64,000 nucleotides of DNA. It comes from Promicromonospora umidemergens. Lineage in GTDB: Bacteria > Actinomycetota > Actinomycetes > Actinomycetales > Cellulomonadaceae. A program made the position numbers and the translations under genes. Within the stretch, counting starts at the first letter, position 1; each line of letters opens with the position of its first letter. The notes under the pieces were generated by a model that was not told where the DNA came from, ran no database searches, and worked only from the letters and a program-made list of their open reading frames with translations. The DNA is taken from contig NZ_JAMTCT010000001.1 of the NCBI RefSeq assembly GCF_024171995.1, positions 524,722 to 588,721 on the forward strand, in the 5' to 3' direction. Shown piece by piece: positions 26,297 to 33,983 of the stretch.

Positions 26297-29175
26297 CAGT
26301 TGTCCTCGTCACCGTTGAAGTCGAACGCACCCTGGCCGGGAGCGGGTGCCGCCTCGCGGGCGAGGCTCGTGAGCTCGGCCCACGAGCCACCCAGCGCGTT
26401 GAAGACGCGTGCTTCTGGGCTGCCCTTGGAGTCGGCCAGCGTGTACAGGCGGTAGGCGAGGGCTTGGACAGCCTCCGGGTCGACTCGCGTGCTCGCTGCC
26501 GCGAACACGGGTGCGGCGGCATCGAGGCCGCCGTGCTCGTCGGACAGGATGCGGGCCAGGTGGCAGGTGGCCTCCCACACGGAGATCCGCACGTCGGCGG
26601 TGGGATCCCAGAGTCCGGGCAGGTCCGACGGTCGGACGAGGTTCACCTTGCCCGCCACGCTCCGCAGGATGCCGCCCTCGGCCAGTCCCTCTACCGAGGT
26701 GTTCATGGCCCTGGCCAGCACCACCGCCTCGCCGTAGGCCGCGGTGGCCCAGCCGTACTGGGAGAACCAGGCCAGGGCGAAGCGGCTGTCCGAGTCGAGC
26801 TCGCCCTCCGCCTCGGACTGCACCTCGTCCAGCACCTGGTTGATCAGGGCGAGCGCTGTCTTGACCGGCATGCGGGAGCCGTCCGGCTCCAGCACCGCCG
26901 AGTGCCGCGAGTAGATCGCCATGCCTGGACCGATCGCGGCCTGCGCGAGGTCCACCGGGGCGACGCCGCCCTGGCGGACGTCGACCAGGGCAGCGGGGAG
27001 CTCCTGCTGCAGCGCGGCGAGGAATGCCCGGCGGGACGACGGCGGCGCGTCGGCCGGGCGGGGACGGAGGGACAAGACGATGGAGGAGGCGAGGGCGTTG
27101 GTGCCCACCGAGATCATGCGCCCCCCGCGTTCGGAGCGGACCGGCCACGTTGCGGTGATGGTCCAGCCCTCGCGGATCATGCCCTCCAGGAACGTGGACC
27201 AGCCGGTGCTGACCACGCCCTCCTTCTCGAGCTCCGCCTGCTTGAAGGCGTAGAAGACGGTGATGGGGTAGTCGGCGCTCGCGGCCTGGCGTGCCCGGCC
27301 GAAGACGTGCGCGAAGCCGGTCTCGAAGAACTTCTCGGCTGCGCTTTTACCGCCGTGGCGGTAGGAGTTGGCGACCAGTTCCTCCGCTTTGGGGACGAGC
27401 ATCGTGCTGAACAGCGCGGGGTGGACCGGGCGCAGGGAGCGACGGAGCCAGACATAGAAGAAGTCGCTCAGGTCGCTGTAGCCGATGTTGTCGTAATAGG
27501 GCGGGTCGGTGGAGACGATCACGTTGGTGTAGTCGCGGGTTGACGCGTCGGCCTGGTGGGCTGAGCCCACTCTCTCGGAAGGCAGCGCGTCGATGGCCTT
27601 TGCGACCCAACCAGCGCTCCACCCAAGGTCACAAGGCCCCTTGCAGAACGCATTGCCTTCTGCGTAGTCCCAGACCATCGGCAACGCCTGCCGAGCAAAG
27701 GTATCCGACACACTCTCCTTCGACGGGGCGGAGTTCCAACGGCACAGCAATGAGTTGGTCGATGAAAGCCGACTGACAGCCTGACTGAGGTACGTGGCGA
27801 CCGCGTCGGCGTAGGCCTCCGCTTCCGTGCCGCCGTCGGCGAGACGGATGCCTTCCGGCTGGCCGGCGTCGTGGGCGTCCTTCAGGACCTGCTCGCGAGC
27901 CTCGGCTACGAGGTCGCTGAACGTGGTCAGTGCGGTGAGTTGCCGATCCGTGAAGTAGTCCGAGAAGGCGAAGAAGCCCCATCTGCGTCCTTGTGCGTTT
28001 CCCCCGAACGTTCCTCGCGCTCCTGGCGCGAGTGCCGTGTCGTCTGCGCGGATCGCGAGACCAGCTAGACGAGCAGAGCGCGCCGCTTCAAGATGCTCAG
28101 CCGTCGGCTCAAGATATATGCGTCGGCGTTTGCCTTCGGCTACTACAGCGACAAGTGCTGAGTCTGGTTTGTCCTCGTTGGGGACATCCGTCTGCCTGTG
28201 TGCCACCGCGGCCGAGATGAATGTTTCACATGCAAGGCAGTGCCCACCCCGTTGACCAGACATCGTCCCGTCGTCGTCCTTCGTCGGCGCCCTCTTCGGG
28301 TCGTGACCGATCGAGAAGGCGACCCGCCTGCCCGAGGCGACCGTGGCGTCGTCGACCACCGTGGGGACGACGTAGGCCTCCTTGCCCTTCTTCTTACCGA
28401 GCCACCAGGACCGCACGAGCGGCATCTGGATTCCGCACGCCGGGTTGGGGCACGTCACCGTCCGCGCCCAGATCCAGGCGATGACCGTGGCCTTCTCAGT
28501 CTTGCCGGTGGGCTCGCGGTCCTTGCCGAGGACGGGGACGTCGGCCTGCGGGTAGAGGTGTCCGATGCGCTCCTGTGCGCGGTCCCGCATCCAGGCGCCG
28601 TAGCGGCGGACGTCCTCGGCGAGGCCGGTGGCGCGGGGCCAGTCGCCCATCTTGGTGTCGGCGGCGCCGGGGAACACAGGCGGACGCCCGGCGAACTTCG
28701 GCGGGATCTCGATGAGCGCCTTGTTGATGAGGACGGCGACGGGGTTGAGGTCGCTCGCGTGGGCCTCCAGCCCGAGGCGCTGGGCCTCCAGGGGGATGGT
28801 GCCGCCGCCGGCGAACGGGTCGAGGATCGCGGGCGGGTTGCCACCGGTGGACCGCATGATCTCCGCGCGGGCTTCGGCGTAGAGGCGCTCGTCGGAGATG
28901 TTCTCCCACTTCACGAGCCGCCGAATGATGTCGTGCAGGCGCTCCCGCTCGACCTTGACCTCGTCCTCGGAGAGGTCGGGGTCCGAGGAGGGGTCGTCCA
29001 CGAGCTGTGCGAAGAGGACCGCGCGGGCCGCGGCGAGCGGCCGTCGGGCCCACCACAGGTGGAGCGTCGAGGGATGGCCGTGCCGGATCGACTTCTCCCG
29101 GGCCGATTCTGCGTTGATCTCCTCCAGCGGGATCGAGACCTCGATGAGCTTGCGGCGGTTCCCCGGAGATGTCAC
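26296..29175 (-). CDS. DUF1156 DNA methyltransferase, antiphage-associated
   Basis: A 959-residue amino-methyltransferase-like protein. The N-terminal DUF1156 segment (LIEVSIPLEEIN, HPSTLHLWWARRPLAAARA) is followed by SAM motif I DPFAGGGTIPLEA (119-131) and by catalytic motif IV TDPPYYDNIGYSDL near residue 556. Between them are a CPNPAC/CLAC cysteine pair set, likely a zinc ribbon, and a variable stretch. The DPPY motif points to N6-adenine or N4-cytosine methylation. The GTG at 29175 is the first codon after a TATATT -10 with a 6-nt gap, so it is leaderless; ATG codons far upstream run through the XRE gene and were rejected. It heads the five-gene operon. A lower-GC block at about 27545-28270 is notable. 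Confidence 0.9.
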   Translation of the reverse strand: MTSPGNRRKLIEVSIPLEEINAESAREKSIRHGHPSTLHLWWARRPLAAARAVLFAQLVDDPSSDPDLSEDEVKVERERLHDIIRRLVKWENISDERLYAEARAEIMRSTGGNPPAILDPFAGGGTIPLEAQRLGLEAHASDLNPVAVLINKALIEIPPKFAGRPPVFPGAADTKMGDWPRATGLAEDVRRYGAWMRDRAQERIGHLYPQADVPVLGKDREPTGKTEKATVIAWIWARTVTCPNPACGIQMPLVRSWWLGKKKGKEAYVVPTVVDDATVASGRRVAFSIGHDPKRAPTKDDDGTMSGQRGGHCLACETFISAAVAHRQTDVPNEDKPDSALVAVVAEGKRRRIYLEPTAEHLEAARSARLAGLAIRADDTALAPGARGTFGGNAQGRRWGFFAFSDYFTDRQLTALTTFSDLVAEAREQVLKDAHDAGQPEGIRLADGGTEAEAYADAVATYLSQAVSRLSSTNSLLCRWNSAPSKESVSDTFARQALPMVWDYAEGNAFCKGPCDLGWSAGWVAKAIDALPSERVGSAHQADASTRDYTNVIVSTDPPYYDNIGYSDLSDFFYVWLRRSLRPVHPALFSTMLVPKAEELVANSYRHGGKSAAEKFFETGFAHVFGRARQAASADYPITVFYAFKQAELEKEGVVSTGWSTFLEGMIREGWTITATWPVRSERGGRMISVGTNALASSIVLSLRPRPADAPPSSRRAFLAALQQELPAALVDVRQGGVAPVDLAQAAIGPGMAIYSRHSAVLEPDGSRMPVKTALALINQVLDEVQSEAEGELDSDSRFALAWFSQYGWATAAYGEAVVLARAMNTSVEGLAEGGILRSVAGKVNLVRPSDLPGLWDPTADVRISVWEATCHLARILSDEHGGLDAAAPVFAAASTRVDPEAVQALAYRLYTLADSKGSPEARVFNALGGSWAELTSLAREAAPAPGQGAFDFNGDEDN

Positions 29176-29197
29176 AGGCTCAATATATTGGGCCTGT
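29174..29197. promoter_or_regulatory. Palindromic operator candidate over the operon promoter
   Basis: A 24-nt near-perfect palindrome with an outer ACAGGC/GCCTGT and the inner core CAATATATTG; only one base pair is mismatched. On the minus strand the core supplies the likely -10 (TATATT, plus coordinates 29182-29187), and the palindrome ends on the first bases of the methyltransferase GTG. A repressor bound here would block the operon. The adjacent divergent XRE protein is the obvious candidate. Confidence 0.65.
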
Positions 29198-29337
29198 CGA
29201 CCTCGGCCTGGCCGCCCCGGTCGCGCGGCCGGGTGAAGAGCCGTGCGGGCGGGTGAATCGAGCCCCGGCACGGCGCTCGTGAAGAGCCCTACATGTTGGG
29301 CAGCGTTGCGTATCCGCAACGGTGAGCGTGGGTTCTC
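29198..29337. promoter_or_regulatory. Remainder of the divergent control region, with a second palindrome
   Basis: 140 nt between the operon promoter and the XRE gene. GTTGCG (29305-29310) and CGCAAC (29315-29320) form a 16-nt palindrome 17 nt before the GTG start of the XRE gene. It differs in sequence from the 29174 palindrome, so the two may bind different proteins or the same protein with different affinity. Confidence 0.45.
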
Positions 29338-29721
29338 GTGTCGGAAACCCACCTGGACCTGGACTGGTCGGCCTACGCCGAGGAGATCGGGCGGCGTGTC
29401 GCAGCGGTCCGACGACTCCGGAAGGTCTCGCAGACAGAGCTGGCGAACGTGGTGGGACTCTCCCGATCGCACTTGCAGAACATCGAGCGGTCCCGGAGCT
29501 CGGGCGAGGGCTCGGACGGGAACCCGTCGATCCGCAAGCTGGTGGAGATCGCCCAGGCGCTCGCTGTTCCCGTGACGGTGCTGCTCCCGCAGGGAGTGCC
29601 GCAGGCGGAGTACCGCGTGATCGGGGAGCGGCTCTGGCCGGGGATCGACAGCGAGGTCGCGAACGCCGTCGGGCAGCATCCGTTGCCGCCCCAGGTTCGG
29701 CCGAGCGCGCGGATCTCCTGA
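29338..29721 (+). CDS. XRE-family transcriptional regulator of the island
   Basis: A 127-residue protein with an HTH_3/XRE domain at about residues 12-80 (IGRRVAAVRRLRKVSQTEL, VGLSRSHLQNIERS, SIRKLVEIAQALAVPV). The segment after recognition is short and Pro-rich. It starts at GTG 29338 without a good ribosome-binding site. Divergent from the methyltransferase operon and one base before the HNH gene. It resembles the C (controller) proteins of restriction-modification loci in size and position; autoregulation and control of both arms is inferred. Confidence 0.85.
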   Translation: MSETHLDLDWSAYAEEIGRRVAAVRRLRKVSQTELANVVGLSRSHLQNIERSRSSGEGSDGNPSIRKLVEIAQALAVPVTVLLPQGVPQAEYRVIGERLWPGIDSEVANAVGQHPLPPQVRPSARIS

Positions 29722-29722
29722 C

Positions 29723-30691
29723 GTGACCGGACCAGGGGAGCGAGCCTACGTCGGCGTCACCGACAATGCCTGGGCCGCATTCCTTCACGCTCGCCCCGAC
29801 CTCGCGGAGGTCAACTTCTGGCTACCCACGCCGTCGGCGTCGTTCAAGGCGATCGGCCGGGGCGACCCGTTCCTGTTCAAGACGCACTACCCGGCCAACC
29901 GCCTGGTGGGTGGCGGTTTCCTGATGGAGTACCGGATACTGACCGTCTCCGAGGCGTGGCGGTTCTTCGGGGAGGGCAACGGCGTCGCCTCGGTCGATGC
30001 CCTGCGCGACGCGATCGTCCGCTTCCGGACCCGCTCCGCGAACCCGGTCGGCCCCGGAGAAGACCCGCGCATCGGCTGCATCATCCTGGGCGGCGTGTTC
30101 TTCGCGGACGACGAGGCGTCACTCGCCGCGCCGTCGGACTTCGCGGGGAACATCGTGCGGGGCAAGTCGTACCCCCGTGCGGCGGGCTCGTACGTGGAGG
30201 ACGCGCTGTGGCGGCTCCTGGAGTCCAGCGGCGGCCTGCGCATGCCCGGTGACGCCGGGCTCCCGACCGTGATCCGCGGGCCGGTGTTCCGGGAGCAGCC
30301 TGGGCTCGTGCAGGTGCGTGCAGGGCAGCGGCAGTTTCGCGCCGCGGTGACCGTTGCCTACGACCGCACCTGCGCGGTAACGGGTAACCGGATCTCGGCG
30401 GCGCTGGAGGCGGCGCACATCCGGCCCGTGGCAGCGGCGGGCCAGAACCGGGTGGACAACGGGCTGTTGCTGCGCTCCGACGTGCACGCCTTGTACGACG
30501 CGGGCTACCTCGGGCTCGATGCGGGCTACCGACTGCAGGTCAGCCCGCGGCTTCGTCAGGACACGGGTAATGGCGACTGGTACTACGGGCGGGCCGGCGC
30601 GGAGCTGCTGGTGCCGGAGCGGCGCGCGGACCGGCCGGACCCGGTCGCGCTGGAATGGCACATGGACGAGGTGTTCCGGCGGGCGGCGTGA
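29723..30691 (+). CDS. HNH endonuclease with N-terminal PUA/EVE-like domain
   Basis: A 322-residue protein. The C-terminal part has an HNH_2-type nuclease site: CAVTGNRISAALEAAHIRP (His232), the DNGLLL Asn (246), and DVHALYDAGYLGL (His255). The N-terminal 165 residues (NFWLPTPSASFKAIGRGDPFLFK, LVGGGFLMEYRILTVSEAW) look like a PUA/EVE-type fold, found in enzymes that recognise modified bases. I infer a modification-dependent restriction enzyme, or one blocked by the neighbouring methyltransferase. It starts at GTG 29723, 1 nt after the XRE stop, so the two are co-transcribed. Confidence 0.82.
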   Translation: MTGPGERAYVGVTDNAWAAFLHARPDLAEVNFWLPTPSASFKAIGRGDPFLFKTHYPANRLVGGGFLMEYRILTVSEAWRFFGEGNGVASVDALRDAIVRFRTRSANPVGPGEDPRIGCIILGGVFFADDEASLAAPSDFAGNIVRGKSYPRAAGSYVEDALWRLLESSGGLRMPGDAGLPTVIRGPVFREQPGLVQVRAGQRQFRAAVTVAYDRTCAVTGNRISAALEAAHIRPVAAAGQNRVDNGLLLRSDVHALYDAGYLGLDAGYRLQVSPRLRQDTGNGDWYYGRAGAELLVPERRADRPDPVALEWHMDEVFRRAA

Positions 30692-30757
30692 AGGAAGGCG
30701 TGGTGCGGATATCAGCCGCGGCAGCCAGACTTCGTAGTCGGGAGGTGGTTGTTCACG

Positions 30758-31117
30758 ATGGAATCATCAATGCTCGGCGAGCGAATCGCGAGGCTGGCGG
30801 GGAATGCCGGACTGAGTGAGGATGCACTCGCGAACGAGACGGGCCTCGGCCATTCGGCCGTCAGCCGCATCGTGAGTGGACAGCAGGAGCCCAAGGCCTC
30901 CGAGCTCTTGGCCCTGTCGCGAGCGCTCGCGGTGCCGTATGCAGAGCTGATCGAGAAGGCGCCCTTGGGAGAACGCGTCCGAGTGACCGCCCACACGGCT
31001 CATCCGGACGGTGTGGACTTGTCGGCGATTCGGGCTCGGCTGGTCACCTATCTGCGTATCGCGGCGCACCTCGACATTCCGAAGGCCCCCGCGATGCGAG
31101 GGCCTTCTAACCGGTAG
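30758..31117 (+). CDS. Second XRE-family regulator
   Basis: A 119-residue protein with an XRE helix-turn-helix at about residues 5-65 (LGERIARLAGNAGLSEDAL, TGLGHSAVSRIVSGQQEP, SELLALSRALAVPYAEL) and a short C-terminal tail. The ATG at 30758 follows GGAGG by 12 nt; TTG at 30749 and ATG at 30770 are alternatives. Antitoxin-like regulators of this type often precede an ImmA/IrrE peptidase, but here the gene is followed directly by a terminator and the minus-strand exonuclease gene, so no partner is present. Possibly a remnant of a two-gene unit. Confidence 0.75.
   Translation: MESSMLGERIARLAGNAGLSEDALANETGLGHSAVSRIVSGQQEPKASELLALSRALAVPYAELIEKAPLGERVRVTAHTAHPDGVDLSAIRARLVTYLRIAAHLDIPKAPAMRGPSNR
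31081..31107 (+). terminator. Hairpin at the 3' end of the second XRE gene
   Basis: GAAGGCCC pairs with GGGCCTTC around an 11-nt loop, inside the last codons of the gene. Confidence 0.45.
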
Positions 31118-31129
31118 CCGAAGCATCCG

Positions 31130-31158
31130 GGGGTGTACCGCTCATGGTGGTACACCCC
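31130..31158. terminator. Bidirectional terminator at the right edge of the island
   Basis: GGGGTGTACC and GGTACACCCC form a perfect 10-bp stem with a 9-nt loop, between the second XRE gene and the convergent exonuclease gene. Confidence 0.65.
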
Positions 31159-31198
31159 ACGCGTGACAGCAACGTCAGATCTCCTCGGCGGTAGCACG

Positions 31199-32944
31199 TC
31201 ACGACACCGCCATCTCCACCCGCACCCGGTCCGACGCCCACGCCAGGTCCGCATGCGCCCCCGCCGCGCGCACCGGGCACGCCCACGTGTCGCTGAGGTG
31301 CACCAGCCGGACGCCGGGGGAGTCGAGCCACGCGATCAGCAGGTCGGTCTCCTCCGGGTGCGCGGCGGGCGCCGGCGGGACCGGAGGCTCGACGTGCTCC
31401 GCCGTGGTGCGCAGCGCGGACACCAGGGGGAGGGGATTCGCACCTGGCGCGGAGACGTCGGTAGCGGCCAGCCGACCGTGCTTGATCACGACGACCTCCC
31501 AGCCCCCGGGCTTGCCCGGGGCGTCGCCGATGCCCGACGGCCGTGCGGCGACCAGCTCAGCGCATGCCGCGAGCGGCGCCAGCTTCTGCGCTCGGTGCGC
31601 ACCCGAGACGAAGGCGCGCAGGCGCCGTGTGACCTCGCCCGCCTCCTCGTACCGTTCCTGGTGAGCGAGCGTCGCGATGCGGTCGGAGAGCGCCCGCACC
31701 ACCGGGCCGGGGTCACCGGTCAGCGCGCGGTGGGCGGCGTCGGCCACCTGCGCGTAGGAGGTGTCGGGAGCCTGCGTCGCCATGCACGGGGCGGAGCAGC
31801 GCCCCATGCCGGCCAGGGCGCACGGGCTGCCCGGGTTCTTGGAGACCAGAGGTATGCGCGCGGTGCACTGGCGGAGGTCGAGGGCGTCGTGCAGGGCATG
31901 AACGGCCTCCTGTGCCGTGCGCCGGGACACGAACGGGCCGATGTGCGCGGCGCCCGCGACCACGCCGCCCACGACCGAGAGCCGAGGGTAGGCCTCGTCG
32001 GTGAGTCGCACCCAGGAGTGCCGTTCCGGGAACTTCGAGCGCCGGTTGTAGCGCGGGGCGTGCTCTGTGATGAGCCGCAGCTCGCGCACCTGCGCCTCCA
32101 GCGGGGTGGCGCACGCGACCGGCGTGACCCGCTCGGCGATGCGCACCATCTCCGTGATCCGCTTCCGTTTCTCGGCGGCGGTGAAGTACGAGCGCACACG
32201 CTTGCGGATGTTGACGGACGTGCCGACGTACAGGACCTCGTCGCCCGGACCTCGGAACAGGTAGACCCCTGGTGCGTCGGGCAGGTCGTCGGCGAGGTGC
32301 CGCTTGCGACGCACCTCTGGCGGCACCGGGTCAGCGGCCGTCGCCAGGTCCTCGAGGTGCGTGATGCCCATGGGGGCCAGGCGGTCGAAGAGGGCGTGCA
32401 GCACGTCGACGGTCGCGCGCGCGTCCGCCAGCGCCCGGTGGTCGGGGGAGACGCTCGCGTGGAACAGGCGGGCGAGCGTGGACAGCTTGTGGTTGGGCGC
32501 CTCGTCGCGCGTGACCAGGCGCCGGGCGAGCGGCACCGTGTCGACGACGTCGAAACCTGGCCACTCGTAGTCGAGCCGGGCGCACATGGCCTTGAGGAAC
32601 CCGACGTCGAACGGCGCGTTGTGCGCCACCAGCACCGTGTCGCGCGCGAACTCCAGGAAGCTCGGCAGCACCAGCGCGATGTCCGGAGCGGTGGCCACCA
32701 TGGCGTTGGTGATGCCGGTCAGCCGCGCGATGAATGCCGGCACGGGCTGCCCCGGGTTCACGAGCGACTGGAACTCGCCCAGCACCTCGCCGCCGCGCAC
32801 CTTCACGGCCCCTATCTCGGTGATGCCGCCCTCTTTGGCGTTCGTCCCGGTGGTCTCCAGATCCACCACCACGAAGGTCACGTCCCGCAGCGGGGTGCCG
32901 AGCTCCTGAAAGGTGGCCTGGTAGGCGGACGCGGTGGTGCTCAC
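31199..32944 (-). CDS. DEDDh exonuclease/GIY-YIG fusion (DnaQ-UvrC-like)
   Basis: A 581-residue protein common in actinobacteria. Residues about 20-185 form a DnaQ-like 3'-5' exonuclease: VVDLETTGT (Asp28, Glu30), HNAPFD (108-113), and HRALADA (169-175, the DEDDh His and Asp). A GIY-YIG nuclease domain follows (GVYLF...EVLYVGTSVNIRKRV, about 226-250), like the N-terminus of UvrC. It probably trims or incises DNA during repair and is not the replicative epsilon subunit. GTG at 32944 was chosen by family alignment (MSTTA start); GTG at 32974 is an alternative. Confidence 0.9.
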   Translation of the reverse strand: MSTTASAYQATFQELGTPLRDVTFVVVDLETTGTNAKEGGITEIGAVKVRGGEVLGEFQSLVNPGQPVPAFIARLTGITNAMVATAPDIALVLPSFLEFARDTVLVAHNAPFDVGFLKAMCARLDYEWPGFDVVDTVPLARRLVTRDEAPNHKLSTLARLFHASVSPDHRALADARATVDVLHALFDRLAPMGITHLEDLATAADPVPPEVRRKRHLADDLPDAPGVYLFRGPGDEVLYVGTSVNIRKRVRSYFTAAEKRKRITEMVRIAERVTPVACATPLEAQVRELRLITEHAPRYNRRSKFPERHSWVRLTDEAYPRLSVVGGVVAGAAHIGPFVSRRTAQEAVHALHDALDLRQCTARIPLVSKNPGSPCALAGMGRCSAPCMATQAPDTSYAQVADAAHRALTGDPGPVVRALSDRIATLAHQERYEEAGEVTRRLRAFVSGAHRAQKLAPLAACAELVAARPSGIGDAPGKPGGWEVVVIKHGRLAATDVSAPGANPLPLVSALRTTAEHVEPPVPPAPAAHPEETDLLIAWLDSPGVRLVHLSDTWACPVRAAGAHADLAWASDRVRVEMAVS

Positions 32945-32992
32945 GCCGAGCACGCTAGCCGCCACCACTGACACGCCCGCCCGCCCGACGGA

Positions 32993-33823
32993 TCAGGTCC
33001 AGGTCTCGCCCGTCAGCTGCTCGTAGATCTCGATGTAGCGGGCGCGGGTCTCCTTGACGACCTCGGCAGGAATCGCCGGGCCGGGGTAGGTGCGGTCCCA
33101 GTCGGTCAGCGTGGACGACCAGTCGCGGACGAACTGCTTGTCGTAGGACCACTGCCCGCGGCCGGGCTCGTACTCGCTCGCCTTCCAGAAGCGCGAGGAG
33201 TCCGGGGTGAGCACCTCGTCGGCCAGTGTCAGCACGCCGTCGGTGTCGGTCCCGAACTCGAACTTCGTGTCCGCGATCAGGACGCCGCGCTCGCGGGCGA
33301 TCTCGGCGCCACGGTCGTAGATCTCCAGCGACAGGTCGCGCAGCCGGTTCGTCGTCTCCTCGCCCAGGTCCTTGGCGATCTCCTCGACGGAGATGTACTC
33401 GTCGTGGCCCTCGTCCGCCTTGGTCGACGGCGTGAAGACAGGTCGCGGGAGCCGGTCGGCCTCCACCAGGCCGGGCGGGAAGGCGACGCCGGAGACGCTG
33501 CCCGAGGCACGGTAGCTCTCCAGGCCCCCGCCCGCGAGATAGCCGCGCACTATGCACTCGACCGGGACGATCTCCAGGCGCTTGCAGCGCACCGCGCGGC
33601 CCTGCCACTCGGCGGGGACGTCCTCGCTGATCACATGGTTGGGTACCAGGTCGGCGAACTGCCGGAACCACCAGAGCGAGATCTGCGTGAGGATCGCGCC
33701 CTTGTCGGGTACCGGCGTCGGCAGCACCACGTCGTACACCGACACGCGGTCGGAAGCCACCAGAATCACATCGTCGCCGTCCGCGTAGACCTCGCGAACC
33801 TTGCCCTTACGGATCAGTTCCAC
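32993..33823 (-). CDS. purC: Phosphoribosylaminoimidazole-succinocarboxamide synthase
   Basis: SAICAR synthase, an ATP-dependent enzyme of purine synthesis, 276 residues. Diagnostic segments are GKVREVYADGDDVILVASDRVS at the N-terminus, RCKRLEIVPVECIVRGYL, DTKFEFG, and TLADEVLTPDSSRFW. It starts at GTG 33823. It is separate from other pur genes here. Downstream of it is the exonuclease gene on the same strand, with 48 nt between. Confidence 0.97.
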   Translation of the reverse strand: MELIRKGKVREVYADGDDVILVASDRVSVYDVVLPTPVPDKGAILTQISLWWFRQFADLVPNHVISEDVPAEWQGRAVRCKRLEIVPVECIVRGYLAGGGLESYRASGSVSGVAFPPGLVEADRLPRPVFTPSTKADEGHDEYISVEEIAKDLGEETTNRLRDLSLEIYDRGAEIARERGVLIADTKFEFGTDTDGVLTLADEVLTPDSSRFWKASEYEPGRGQWSYDKQFVRDWSSTLTDWDRTYPGPAIPAEVVKETRARYIEIYEQLTGETWT

Positions 33824-33872
33824 GCGGCCAAGGTTAACCCGTCACGCGGGTGCTACCCGGCCGCGGCGGGTG

Positions 33873-33983
33873 CTACGAGAACGGGTTGAAGACAGCGACG
33901 CCGGTGTCTGCGAAGTCCTTCTCGTTGCGGGTGGCGACGGTCAGCCCGTGCTTGAGCGCGGTAGCGGCGAGGAGGAAGTTCAT
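33873..33983 (-). pseudogene. Remnant of a VapC (PIN-domain) toxin
   Basis: A 36-codon open frame (ATG 33983 to TAG 33873) whose product reads like the last third of VapC: LLAATALKHGL, TVATRNEKDF, and TGVAVFNPFS, matching the LIAATAL, LVTRNxxDF and GVxVxNPW stretch of PIN toxins. The in-frame upstream sequence hits a stop after two codons, so the N-terminal half with the first catalytic acids is gone, and no vapB antitoxin is present. Its start overlaps the stop of the GH13 gene, which suggests the toxin gene was cut by a deletion. Confidence 0.7.
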
